Below, one piece after another: positions 27,331 to 35,981 of a DNA stretch of 64,000 nucleotides; the stretch's first letter is position 1; each line of letters opens with the position of its first letter. Origin of the DNA: Subsaximicrobium wynnwilliamsii (lineage in GTDB: Bacteria > Bacteroidota > Bacteroidia > Flavobacteriales > Flavobacteriaceae); assembly GCF_007997225.1 (NCBI RefSeq), contig NZ_VORM01000003.1, forward strand, positions 124,001-188,000. Direction: 5' to 3'. Under the pieces are notes generated by a model, which worked only from the letters and a program-made list of their open reading frames with translations, was not told the DNA's origin and did not search any database. The position numbers and the translations under genes were made by a program.

Positions 27331-27461
27331 CAATAATGGCTTGACTCAAAGCGAAACGGAAAGCTTGTTTTAATATCAAGAGTCAAAGTACAGCTGTTAA
27401 TATCCTATTAAGGTCGCTAAAATTTTACAGCAGTTATTCGTAACTTTCCTTATTGAAACCT

Positions 27462-27469
27462 TATTTTTG
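27462..27469 (+). promoter_or_regulatory. -7 box for the Gfo/Idh gene
   Basis: TATTTTTG lies 16 nt before the ATG at 27486 and outside the array's right edge, so this gene has its own promoter next to the repeat. Confidence 0.5.
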
Positions 27470-27485
27470 TTAAAAAAGGAACACA

Positions 27486-28445
27486 ATGCTAAAAGCAGGC
27501 GTACTTGGTGCTGGTCATCTTGGAAAAATACATTTGAGATTGCTCAAACAATCCGAAAATTATGAATTAGTGGGTTTTCACGATGCTGATGCTGAAAATG
27601 GCAAGGCTGTGGAAGCTGAGTTGGGTTACAAATATTACAGTTCCATGGAAGACCTCATTGAGGCGGTGGACATGGTGGATATTGTCACACCTACCCTTTC
27701 CCATTATGAATGTGCCAAAAAAGCCATTGCCAAAGGCAAACATATATTTATTGAAAAGCCCATTACCAATACGGTTGAAGAGGCCGAACATATTAGGGAG
27801 TTATTGGCTGAGCATGATATTCGCGGACAAGTGGGCCACGTGGAGCGCTTTAATCCGGCGTTTATAGCGGTTAAGGATCAAATCAATAATCCCATGTTCA
27901 TCGAAACACATCGTTTGGCGGAATTCAATCCAAGAGGTACCGATGTTCCAGTGGTTTTGGATTTGATGATTCATGATATCGATATAATTTTAAGCGTAGT
28001 GAAATCGAAAGTTAAAAACGTGTCGGCAAGTGGTGTTTCGGTAATTAGCGATACACCCGATATTGCCAATGCGCGTATCGAGTTTGAAAATGGCTGCGTG
28101 GCCAATTTAACAGCGAGTCGTATTTCATTGAAAAATATGCGTAAGTCACGGTTTTTTCAAAAGGATGCGTACATCTCGGTAGATTTTCTAGAGAAGAAAT
28201 GTGAAGTGGTCAAGATGAAGGATGCGCCAACAACACCAGGCGATTTTGATATGATTCTTCAAAATGCGGAAGGCGTCAAAAAACAAATCTATTTTGATAA
28301 TCCTGAAGTGTCTAAGAATAACGCCATTTTAGATGAGCTCGATAGCTTCGCACATGCTATAAACACCAATACAACTCCAATTGTCACTTTACATGATGGT
28401 ACCGAAGCATTGCGCGTGGCGACGATGGTTATTAACCAGTTTTAA
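27486..28445 (+). CDS. Gfo/Idh/MocA family oxidoreductase
   Basis: A 319-residue NAD(P)-dependent dehydrogenase. The Rossmann motif GVLGAGHLGKIHLRLL (about 6-21), the EKPITNT motif (about 94) and the second-domain sequence VPVVLDLMIHDIDIIL support the family, whose members act on sugars, inositols or bile pigments. The substrate is not readable here. It is the first gene downstream of the 96-bp array and is followed after 88 bp by the 3-hydroxyacyl-CoA dehydrogenase gene. Confidence 0.9.
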   Translation: MLKAGVLGAGHLGKIHLRLLKQSENYELVGFHDADAENGKAVEAELGYKYYSSMEDLIEAVDMVDIVTPTLSHYECAKKAIAKGKHIFIEKPITNTVEEAEHIRELLAEHDIRGQVGHVERFNPAFIAVKDQINNPMFIETHRLAEFNPRGTDVPVVLDLMIHDIDIILSVVKSKVKNVSASGVSVISDTPDIANARIEFENGCVANLTASRISLKNMRKSRFFQKDAYISVDFLEKKCEVVKMKDAPTTPGDFDMILQNAEGVKKQIYFDNPEVSKNNAILDELDSFAHAINTNTTPIVTLHDGTEALRVATMVINQF

Positions 28446-28533
28446 TTCGCGCGAAGGCCGTAAACTCATCATAACATTGTAATTATAAACTAACAGGTTC
28501 CCATTTTTACGGGACTAAAAATTAAATTTTTTT

Positions 28534-29424
28534 ATGAAGAACATAGCAGTGATAGGCGCAGGAACCATGGGCAACGGGATTGCTCATACCTTTGCCCAAT
28601 CGGGATTCAAAGTCACATTAATTGATATTCGCGAAGCTTCTTTAGAACGAGGCTTGGATACCATTTCCAAAAATTTGGACCGTATGGTAGCCAAGGAAAA
28701 AATATCGGAAGCTGATAAAACAACAACTTTAGAGCATATTTCTACAACCACCTCTATGGAATCGGGCGTTAAAAACGCCGATCTTGTGGTAGAAGCTGCC
28801 ACAGAAAATGTGGATCTAAAACTGAAGATTTTCAAACAGTTGGACGATATTTGCAAACCAGAAGCGATTTTGGCGAGCAACACCTCCTCCATTTCCATTA
28901 CCCAAATCGCGGCGGTAACTTCAAGACCACAGCAAGTGATTGGGATGCACTTCATGAACCCTGTGCCCATCATGAAATTGGTGGAAATCATTCGCGGGTA
29001 TAGTACCAGCGATGACGTAACTAAAAGCATTATGGAACTTTCCAAAACTCTTGGTAAAGTCCCTACGGAAGTCAACGATTACCCAGGTTTTGTGGCCAAT
29101 AGAATCTTGATGCCCATGATTAATGAATCCATCGAAACCCTCTACAATAATGTTGCGGGTGTGGAAGAAATCGATACCGTGATGAAACTGGGGATGGCCC
29201 ACCCCATGGGTCCTCTGCAATTGGCAGATTTTATAGGTCTTGATGTTTGTCTTTCGATTTTGAACGTCATGTACGATGGTTTCAAAAATCCGAAATATGC
29301 ACCTTGCCCCTTATTGGTTAACATGGTAGCAGCCGGGAAATTGGGCGTCAAATCTGGCGAGGGTTTTTACGATTATGCTGAAAGCAGAAAAGCCGAGCAT
29401 GTCGCGAAACAGTTTGTGAAGTAG
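28534..29424 (+). CDS. 3-hydroxybutyryl-CoA / 3-hydroxyacyl-CoA dehydrogenase
   Basis: A 296-residue NAD-dependent enzyme that oxidises or forms 3-hydroxyacyl-CoA. The Rossmann motif IGAGTMGNGIAHTFAQSG (about 6-23), the ASNTSSISIT segment, the catalytic His in GMHFMNPVPIMKLVEII and the C-terminal AHPMGPLQLADFIGLD are all typical of the monofunctional Hbd type. No thiolase or hydratase is adjacent. Confidence 0.94.
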   Translation: MKNIAVIGAGTMGNGIAHTFAQSGFKVTLIDIREASLERGLDTISKNLDRMVAKEKISEADKTTTLEHISTTTSMESGVKNADLVVEAATENVDLKLKIFKQLDDICKPEAILASNTSSISITQIAAVTSRPQQVIGMHFMNPVPIMKLVEIIRGYSTSDDVTKSIMELSKTLGKVPTEVNDYPGFVANRILMPMINESIETLYNNVAGVEEIDTVMKLGMAHPMGPLQLADFIGLDVCLSILNVMYDGFKNPKYAPCPLLVNMVAAGKLGVKSGEGFYDYAESRKAEHVAKQFVK

Positions 29425-29893
29425 TCTGTTTCCGTTTTACAATTGAATTTGCTGAAGTTTAAAAGGCCGATTATTTGAGATGTATGCTTTTCTGTTTTGT
29501 GCTTTTCGTTTCTATTTTCAGCTGTAGTTGGAATGACAACCTTTGATTGGAAACGCGAGGCCTTCCGAAGAAAAAAAATACAGTGTATACCGTGGCGACT
29601 ATTTCCGCAGAAAAAATGATAAACTCACACTGTTCAAGGCACAATTAAACTTGTGGCCATTCAGTTTGATTTCCCCATAGCAAAAGCGACTGCGATAGTG
29701 TTTAGGCAACCACAAAACGCTTTTTCAAAAAGGGAAGGCCAAAGACAAGTATTGGTAGTGGAAATAATTTGTGTTGCGCAATTCGCTTTTAGGAAGATTG
29801 GGTGACGGTAATTTAGGGATTGGTTCAGCTTGGTGCAACACTAGGGCTGGCTTTTAGACCAAAGGGATTTTATAACAATAAAACAGAGATTGA
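29425..29893. other. Intergenic region with a probable lipoprotein gene remnant
   Basis: ATG at 29484 opens a lipoprotein-like signal (LFCFVLFVSIFSCSW), but the frame ends after 20 codons at TGA (29544-29546). A second open segment in another frame downstream reads KKYSVYRGDYFRRKNDKLTLF before stopping. This looks like a short lipoprotein gene broken by frameshifts, with no intact gene left. Nothing else recognised. Confidence 0.35.
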
Positions 29894-31132
29894 TTGGCAA
29901 CAATAATTCCATTTAGAGCAGTGCGACCAACCCGAGATAAAGTGAGTCTTGTGGCGGCGCGCTCTTATCAAAGCTATACCTTGGAGCAACTTGAGGCGCG
30001 ATTGCGTGACAATCCGTTTTCGTTTCTGCATATCGTCAATCCCGGTTATAAGTACGATAAGGTCATTTCTGGGCAGGAGCGCTACAATTTGGTACGCAAT
30101 CGCTATTTGGAATTTAAGGAAGACCATATTTTTGTCCAGGATGCGCAACCCAATTATTACATTTACAAAATCGTGGATCGTGACCGCCAGGAATTTAATG
30201 GCATTGTTGCTGCCGCCAGCGCTCTGGATTATGAGAAAGACACCATTAAAAAACATGAAGACACCATTGAGCCACGTGAAGTCGTTTTTAAGGATTACCT
30301 AAAAACAGTGGGTTTTAACGCAGAGCCAGTGCTGCTTACCTATCCCGATAATACTATTATTGCTGAAGTGATTGAAGCCACCCAGACCGAACGTGCCGAA
30401 TTTGAATTCACTACCACCTATCGCGACACCCATTACCTTTGGAAGGTTTCAGATGCTGCAACCGTAGCCAAAATTCGAGAAGAATTTAAGGCGATGCCAA
30501 CCATTTACATTGCCGATGGCCACCACCGTTCATCATCGTCCTTTTTACTGTATAAAGATGAAAAAGAACGCAATCCCAATCATAAAGGCGATGAAAGCTA
30601 TAATTTTTTCATGGCGTATCTCATTCCCGAATCTGATTTGAAAATCCATGAATTCAATAGAATTGTAAAAGACCTTAACGGACTCACAAAAGAAGAATTC
30701 TTAATTGAGCTCGATACTATTTATCGCATCGAAAATAGAGGCAATATGCCTTACAAACCCACTCAAAAGCATCATTTTAGCATGTATTTGGATGGCGAGT
30801 TTTACTCCTTATACTTAAGAAAAACAGGTTACACCATTGAAACCTCCCTAGATGCCCTGGACGCCCAGATTTTATACAAGACCATTTTACAACCTATTCT
30901 TGGCATCGAAGATTTACGCGATGATGCACGTATTGCTTACGTTAATGGTAAGAAGGATGTCATCAACGTCAAAAGCAGTATCGACTCTGGATCCTACGCG
31001 GTTGGTTTTGGCATGGTGCCTGTAGACATAGAAGAAATAAAACAAATAGCCAATGAAGGACTCAAAATGCCACCAAAGAGTACATTTATAGAACCTAAAT
31101 TGCGAAGTGGTGTTACGATTTATGAATTTTGA
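29894..31132 (+). CDS. DUF1015 family protein (SerK-like)
   Basis: 412 residues beginning at TTG (29894), ATIIPFRAVRPTRDKVSLVAARSY. The family signature FADGHHR-type motif is seen as YIADGHHRSSSSFL (about 203-215), and the C-terminal half includes GFGMVPVDIEEIKQIA and the final SGVTIYEF. DUF1015 proteins share the ParB/sulfiredoxin-like fold, and one archaeal member is a free serine kinase; whether this protein phosphorylates serine is inference. The TTG start is supported because the N-terminal PF.AVRP motif follows at once. Confidence 0.88.
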   Translation: MATIIPFRAVRPTRDKVSLVAARSYQSYTLEQLEARLRDNPFSFLHIVNPGYKYDKVISGQERYNLVRNRYLEFKEDHIFVQDAQPNYYIYKIVDRDRQEFNGIVAAASALDYEKDTIKKHEDTIEPREVVFKDYLKTVGFNAEPVLLTYPDNTIIAEVIEATQTERAEFEFTTTYRDTHYLWKVSDAATVAKIREEFKAMPTIYIADGHHRSSSSFLLYKDEKERNPNHKGDESYNFFMAYLIPESDLKIHEFNRIVKDLNGLTKEEFLIELDTIYRIENRGNMPYKPTQKHHFSMYLDGEFYSLYLRKTGYTIETSLDALDAQILYKTILQPILGIEDLRDDARIAYVNGKKDVINVKSSIDSGSYAVGFGMVPVDIEEIKQIANEGLKMPPKSTFIEPKLRSGVTIYEF

Positions 31133-31145
31133 AAAGGTAAACACT

Positions 31146-31718
31146 ATGAAATTATCATTGTATGTACTACTCATTGTTTTAGTAACCTCTTGTAAAGCAG
31201 AAAAAATAGATGATAGCACTTCAACCGCTATGAATTACCGTACTTATAGTATAGAAACTTTAAAACAGGTTAGCTATACAACACGTTTAATTGAAGGAGA
31301 ATTCAATCAAACATTTAATGAGCTTCGTTTTCGACAGCATCATCCAGATGTTTTGGGAGAAATGTCTTATCTAAAAGATGGCCGATGGGACACACTAATA
31401 CCTTACAGAAAAAAGGAGCCAGGAATCTTGATTTGGAAAAACGTTGCAATTGGTACAATCGCTGGAAATTTAAATATTGCAACAACGTCTTATGAAGATG
31501 CATATTCAGCGATCATGATATTTGATGAAAACGGCAAAGATATGCTTGCGGAAGGTTGACCGTTAAGAGCTTCGCTGATAAATTATCTGATTTATGAAAT
31601 CAATACCTACGACCATTCGCAAGAAACCGATTTCAGAGATGAATCGTGGAAAGGCACAAACCCTAAATCTTATAAAAGATACCATTACAAACCATATAAC
31701 ATAAAAAACAAGCCTTAA
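31146..31718 (+). pseudogene. Lipoprotein gene with frame disruptions
   Basis: ATG at 31146 starts MKLSLYVLLIVLVTSCKAEK, a lipoprotein signal with Cys at about 16. The frame ends at TGA (31557-31559). The sequence beyond remains coding-like: one added T restores a frame reading LTVKSFADKLSDL, and a compensating one-base loss near 31595 returns to the first frame with EINTYDHSQETDFRDESW and on to TAA at 31716-31718. The likely ancestral protein is about 190 residues. It is either two compensating frameshifts or sequencing errors in T-runs. As it stands, a 137-residue truncated product would be made. The function is unknown. Confidence 0.55.
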
Positions 31719-31721
31719 ACC

Positions 31722-32384
31722 ATGTCAATAACAAACAATCTAGAAACCATAAACTCCAAACTACCCGAAGAAGTTAAGTTAGTAGCAGTCTCCAAAACAA
31801 AACCAGTGAGTGAACTTATGGAAGCCTATGACGCCGGGCAGCGCATTATGGGCGAGAATAAAGTTCAGGAAATGGTTGAGAAATACGAGAAGATGCCCAA
31901 AGACATCCAATGGCATATGATTGGGCACGTGCAGCGCAATAAGGTCAAATACATGGCAGAATTCGTGGATTTAATTCATGGGGTGGATAGTTTAAAATTG
32001 CTGAAGGAAATCAACAAACAAGCTAAAAAGCATGAACGGGTCATTGACTGCCTGTTTCAGCTGAAAATCGCAGAGGAAGACAGCAAATTCGGGATGTCGG
32101 CGAAAGATGCCAAAAGCCTAATCAGTTCGGAAGCATTTTTGGAATTAAAGAACATTCGCATTACGGGCCTTATGGGCATGGCTACGTTTACTGATGACAC
32201 AGACCAGGTTCGGTCTGAATTTAAACGTTTGAAAACCATTTTTGAGGACTTAAAACCTATTGCATCAAACAATTGTGATCTTAAGATAGTCTCTATGGGG
32301 ATGAGTGGCGATTATGCTATAGCTATTGAAGAAGGCAGTAACATGGTTCGCATTGGAAGTCGTATCTTTGGCGCGCGGGATTAG
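31722..32384 (+). CDS. YggS-family pyridoxal phosphate-binding protein
   Basis: A 220-residue PLP homeostasis protein (PLPBP family), a single TIM-barrel domain like the N-terminal half of alanine racemase. The PLP lysine is in LVAVSKTKP (Lys25), and GENKVQEMVEKY, WHMIGHVQRNKVK and SMGMSGDYAIAIEEGSNMVRIGSRIFG are all conserved. The family buffers cellular PLP and has no confirmed enzyme activity. The stop TAG (32382-32384) runs straight into a hexanucleotide array. Confidence 0.95.
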   Translation: MSITNNLETINSKLPEEVKLVAVSKTKPVSELMEAYDAGQRIMGENKVQEMVEKYEKMPKDIQWHMIGHVQRNKVKYMAEFVDLIHGVDSLKLLKEINKQAKKHERVIDCLFQLKIAEEDSKFGMSAKDAKSLISSEAFLELKNIRITGLMGMATFTDDTDQVRSEFKRLKTIFEDLKPIASNNCDLKIVSMGMSGDYAIAIEEGSNMVRIGSRIFGARD

Positions 32385-32527
32385 ACGGAGACGGAGACGG
32401 AGACGGAGACGGAGACGGAGACGGAGACGGAGACGAAGATGAAGATGGAGACGAAGATGAAGATGGAGACGAAGATGAAGACGAAGATGAAGCTGAAGAT
32501 GAAGACGAAGACGAAGACGAAGATGAA
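32384..32527. repeat. Hexanucleotide array after yggS
   Basis: Twenty-four in-register hexamers: eight identical GACGGA units, then GACGAA, GATGAA, GATGGA and one GCTGAA unit in a mixed order. It begins on the last base of the yggS stop codon. The homogeneous left end and diverged right end suggest recent expansion on the left. In one frame it would encode an Asp/Glu/Gly run, and on the other strand a Ser run, but neither has gene-like flanks. Confidence 0.95.
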
Positions 32528-32620
32528 ATGATAAAAATATATTTAATTATTTTCAAAACGGAAACTCTGGAAGTTCATCAAAAAATTCCCGTTTGAGGTC
32601 ATATAGTCCATGCTTTTTAA

Positions 32621-32754
32621 TTTTGACGTCAGGGTCTGAAGTTCAAAATTGAGAGACTTTTGAATACACAGGAATAAAATGTCGCCTTTAGAAATTTAGG
32701 GGAGGATTTAGGACAACAAACAACTCAACAACAAACAACTTAACAACACACACC
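32621..32754 (+). promoter_or_regulatory. Repeated leader element, copy 2 (upstream of the DEDDh-GIY-YIG gene)
   Basis: It aligns with 14401-14518 (minus strand) upstream of ytxJ. Shared blocks in order are TTTTG, GGTCT.A, AAATTGAGAGACTTTTGAAT, GATTTAGG and ACAACAAACAAC. The tail contains two copies of CAACAAACAACT and runs into the presumed start codon. The stretch between the hexamer array and this element holds nothing recognisable. Confidence 0.6.
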
Positions 32755-34128
32755 ATTTACGCAATACTAGACATAGAAACCACCGGCGGAAAGTACAATG
32801 AAGAGGGTATCACAGAGATTGCCATCCATAAATTCGACGGCCATAACACCATAGACCAATTTATTAGTCTGGTCAACCCAGAACGCGACATACAGCCCTT
32901 TGTGGTCAAATTAACCGGGATCAACAGCAACATGCTCAAAAATGCACCCAAGTTCTATGAGGTTGCCAAGCGTATCGTTGAAATCACAGAAGATTGCATC
33001 ATCGTGGCACATAATGCCGAGTTTGACTATCGCATCCTAAGAACAGAATTCAAGCGCTTAGGCTTTCCGTATAAAAGAAAAACCCTTTGCACGGTTGAGC
33101 TTTCACAACAGCTCATGCCCGAGCAAGAGTCTTATAGTTTAGGCAAACTCACGCGCGCCTTGGGGATTCCCGTGAGCGATAGGCATCGGGCCAATGGAGA
33201 CGCTATGGCAACGGTTAAATTATTCAAGCTTTTATTGAATAAGGATTCCGATAAGCACATCATCACAGATAGTGTAAAGGTGCATGTGGCGACCAAAATG
33301 AATGACAACCACATCCAAATTATCGAAGACTTACCTGCCATTACAGGCGTTTACTACCTGCATGATGAAGAAGCTCAAATCATCTACATCGGTAAAAGCA
33401 AAAACATCAAGCACCGGGTCAATCAACACTTAACCAATACCAGCAGTAAATCGAAAAAGCTTCAATTATTGGTAAAGTCGGTAAGCTATGAGGCCACCGG
33501 AAGCGAACTGGTAGCACTCTTAAAAGAAAGTGAAGAGATCAAACGCATCAAACCCAAATTCAATCGTGCCTTAAAGCGAAAGCGTTTTACACATGGGCTT
33601 TATAGTTTCACAGATGAGGATGGCTATCTTAATTTGAGATATGAGAAAATCCTTCCGCAGAAAACCTACATCACTACTTTTGCCAATTGGCAAAGTGCGA
33701 AAAGTTTTATGGATAAAATGTTGGAGAAATACACGCTTTGCCAAAAACTTACTGGGCTGAGCAGCACAAAAAGCAATTGCTTTAACTATACCATCAAAAA
33801 TTGCAATGGTGCCTGTCTTCAAGAAGAATCGGCAATAGATTACAATAAGCGCGTGCAGGAATTTATTGACCACAACAGCTATAGCGATCGCAATATGGCG
33901 ATTGTAGATCAAGGTCGCGCCATAGACGAGCGCAGTGTTATCTATATTAAAGATGGCGTTTTTAAAGGTTTGGGCTTTACTGAACTCAATTACCAAATCA
34001 ACAATTCGAGTGTTTTGGAAAACATCATTTCGCCAATGGAAAACAATCGCGACACCCAACACATCATACAAAGCTATCTGCGAAAGCACAGCCGTGTTAA
34101 AATCATTAGCATCCCCACTTTAAATTGA
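32755..34128 (+). CDS. DEDDh exonuclease fused to a GIY-YIG (UvrC/Cho-like) nuclease
   Basis: About 458 residues. The N-terminal DnaQ-type 3'-5' exonuclease has ILDIETTG (catalytic Asp6 and Glu8), AHNAEFDYRILR and HRANGDAMAT. A GIY-YIG domain follows with GVYYLHDEEAQIIYIGKSKN (about 198-217). Farther on, four cysteines (about 329-353, pattern C-x12-C-x7-C-x3-C) resemble the UvrC Fe-S cluster ligands. The only in-frame starts are ATT at 32755 or the GTG at 32902, and GTG would delete the first catalytic motif, so ATT is inferred. The likely role is DNA repair or processing. It is preceded by the leader element shared with ytxJ. Confidence 0.82.
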   Translation: MYAILDIETTGGKYNEEGITEIAIHKFDGHNTIDQFISLVNPERDIQPFVVKLTGINSNMLKNAPKFYEVAKRIVEITEDCIIVAHNAEFDYRILRTEFKRLGFPYKRKTLCTVELSQQLMPEQESYSLGKLTRALGIPVSDRHRANGDAMATVKLFKLLLNKDSDKHIITDSVKVHVATKMNDNHIQIIEDLPAITGVYYLHDEEAQIIYIGKSKNIKHRVNQHLTNTSSKSKKLQLLVKSVSYEATGSELVALLKESEEIKRIKPKFNRALKRKRFTHGLYSFTDEDGYLNLRYEKILPQKTYITTFANWQSAKSFMDKMLEKYTLCQKLTGLSSTKSNCFNYTIKNCNGACLQEESAIDYNKRVQEFIDHNSYSDRNMAIVDQGRAIDERSVIYIKDGVFKGLGFTELNYQINNSSVLENIISPMENNRDTQHIIQSYLRKHSRVKIISIPTLN

Positions 34129-34201
34129 TTTTAAAAAGTAGCTCTACAGCAAATTAGCGTTAAGTTAAGGAAACTCTAAACTTTTCAGTATTTTTGATAT
34201 C

Positions 34202-35083
34202 ATGAATAAAAATAAGCCAAACAAGACCTGGAGGAGCAAACTCCACGAAGTTATTTATGAGGCCGATACACCTGCTGGGAAAACATTTGATGTTATTCTG
34301 CTGGTGGCCATTTTGGCTAGTTTGGCTTTTGTAATGTTAGAAAGCGTGTCGCACATCGATGCGAAGTACCACGAGTTTTTGTTTGTTGCCGAATGGGTGA
34401 TTACCATTCTTTTCTCCATAGAGTATATCGCCAGAATCATTACCGTTAAGCAACCTTTGCGTTATATTTTCAGTTTTTATGGCATCATTGACCTCTTGTC
34501 TACAATTCCCATGTATTTGTCCTTTTTCATCGCTGGCTCACATGCGTTGATTGCCTTAAGATCCTTGCGGTTGTTACGTGTTTTTAGGGTACTCAAATTG
34601 GCGCGTTACTTGGGAGCTTCAAACATGTTATCCATGTCTCTAAAAGCGAGTCGTGCAAAAATATTTGTATTCCTTTTTGCGGTACTTATATTATCGATAA
34701 TTTTTGGTACGCTCATGTATCTCATTGAAGGTGCCGATAGCGGTTTTACAAGCATTCCAGTAAGTGTCTATTGGTGCATTGTAACCTTGACCACGGTTGG
34801 GTTTGGCGATATAGCACCTGTAACACCAATAGGCCAGTTTATTGCAGCTATTATCATGATTATGGGTTACGGGATCATTGCCGTGCCTACGGGCATTGTT
34901 TCCGCGGAATATTCTGCCCAAAATAAAAAGGACGGCAAAGCTGAAGAACAAGCCGACCACAAGTCAAAACCTGCTGAGATTCAAATGAATTCCCAATCTT
35001 GTTTCAACTGTAATGCGACGGAACACAAAGACAAAGCGGAATATTGCTATAAATGTGGCCATAGACTCCATCCCAATGAGTAA
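34202..35083 (+). CDS. Voltage-gated potassium channel-type ion transporter with C-terminal zinc ribbon
   Basis: 293 residues with six membrane helices. The fourth helix carries regularly spaced arginines (LRSLRLLRVFRVLKLAR, about 120-136) as a voltage sensor, and the pore has the K+ selectivity filter TVGFGD (about 198-203). The C-terminal soluble tail ends in a zinc-ribbon-like CxxC-x11-CxxC (Cys267, Cys270, Cys282, Cys285), a feature not needed for conduction that could sense redox or metal. The stop overlaps the miaA start by 8 bp, so the two genes are co-transcribed. Confidence 0.9.
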   Translation: MNKNKPNKTWRSKLHEVIYEADTPAGKTFDVILLVAILASLAFVMLESVSHIDAKYHEFLFVAEWVITILFSIEYIARIITVKQPLRYIFSFYGIIDLLSTIPMYLSFFIAGSHALIALRSLRLLRVFRVLKLARYLGASNMLSMSLKASRAKIFVFLFAVLILSIIFGTLMYLIEGADSGFTSIPVSVYWCIVTLTTVGFGDIAPVTPIGQFIAAIIMIMGYGIIAVPTGIVSAEYSAQNKKDGKAEEQADHKSKPAEIQMNSQSCFNCNATEHKDKAEYCYKCGHRLHPNE

Positions 35084-35981
35084 CTATTTGATTTCCATAG
35101 TGGGACCCACCGCTATTGGTAAAACCCGTTTGAGTATCGCGCTTGCCAGGCATTTTGATACTGAAATAATCTCTGCCGATTCCAGACAGTTTTTCAAGGA
35201 GATGCAAATTGGGACCGCCGCGCCAACTGCCGACGAATTAGAAGCCGCACCACATCATTTTATTCACCATAAATCCATAACGGACAGCTACAATGTTGGC
35301 GCTTTTGAAAAAGAAGCCATGGCATCGCTGGAACAGCTTTTCAAAAACCATGATACAGTCATCATGGTTGGTGGCTCTGGATTATATGTGGATGCAGTGA
35401 CGAAGGGCTTGGACGAGTTCCCCAAGGTAGATCCAGAAATACGGAACAGTTTAAATGCCAAACTCAAGGCTGAAGGTCTAGAAGCCCTACAGCTTCAGCT
35501 AAAAAATGCAGACCCTAAAAGTTACGCTACCATGGCGGTTGATAACCCTCAGCGGGTAATTCGCGCCTTGGAGGTCTGTATTTCCAGTGGAACCCCTTAT
35601 TCAGATTTCTTGACTTCTGAAAACAAGCAGAGATCTTTTAAAACCATAAGTATCGGACTCACTGCGGAACGCGTCAAAATTTACGAGCGCATTGAAGCAC
35701 GTGTGGACCTTATGATGGCTGCAGGGCTTTTAGACGAGGTTGAGACACTCCTACCCCAGAAACATCTCAACGCTCTTCAAACGGTTGGCTACAAAGAGCT
35801 GTTCAATTATCTGGAAGGCGAATGGGATTTGGAATTTGCAATTTCAGAAATCAAAAAAAATTCAAGACGCTTTGCCAAACGTCAGTTGACTTGGTTTAAG
35901 CGCGACGCCTCCACGCTGTGGTTTGATTATGAAACACCACAACATCAAATAATAGATGCGATTGAATCTGAAATATTTTAG
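35076..35981 (+). CDS. miaA: tRNA dimethylallyltransferase MiaA
   Basis: A 301-residue enzyme that adds a dimethylallyl group to A37 of tRNAs reading UNN codons. The P-loop is GPTAIGKT (10-17), and it also has SADSRQFFKEMQIGTAAPTADEL, VGGSGLYVDAV and NPQRVIRALEV, with the C-terminal FAKRQLTWFKRD motif. The start at 35076 overlaps the channel stop (ATGAGTAA) and is preferred over an upstream in-frame start at 35013, which would only add a low-quality extension. The length fits the family. Confidence 0.96.
   Translation: MSNYLISIVGPTAIGKTRLSIALARHFDTEIISADSRQFFKEMQIGTAAPTADELEAAPHHFIHHKSITDSYNVGAFEKEAMASLEQLFKNHDTVIMVGGSGLYVDAVTKGLDEFPKVDPEIRNSLNAKLKAEGLEALQLQLKNADPKSYATMAVDNPQRVIRALEVCISSGTPYSDFLTSENKQRSFKTISIGLTAERVKIYERIEARVDLMMAAGLLDEVETLLPQKHLNALQTVGYKELFNYLEGEWDLEFAISEIKKNSRRFAKRQLTWFKRDASTLWFDYETPQHQIIDAIESEIF

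Noticed and set aside
26017-27333. Large repeat protein on the minus strand (438 residues, plus 223 residues beyond a stop)
   Set aside because: The frame is open because the period is a multiple of three. Copies change amino acids freely, the start would be a TTG in the array edge, and a TAG breaks it.
32323-32556. Serine-rich 77-residue protein on the minus strand
   Set aside because: It is only the reverse reading of the hexanucleotide array and overlaps the yggS end.
32902-34128. GTG start for the DEDDh-GIY-YIG gene
   Set aside because: It would delete the conserved catalytic DIETTG motif encoded just upstream in the same frame.
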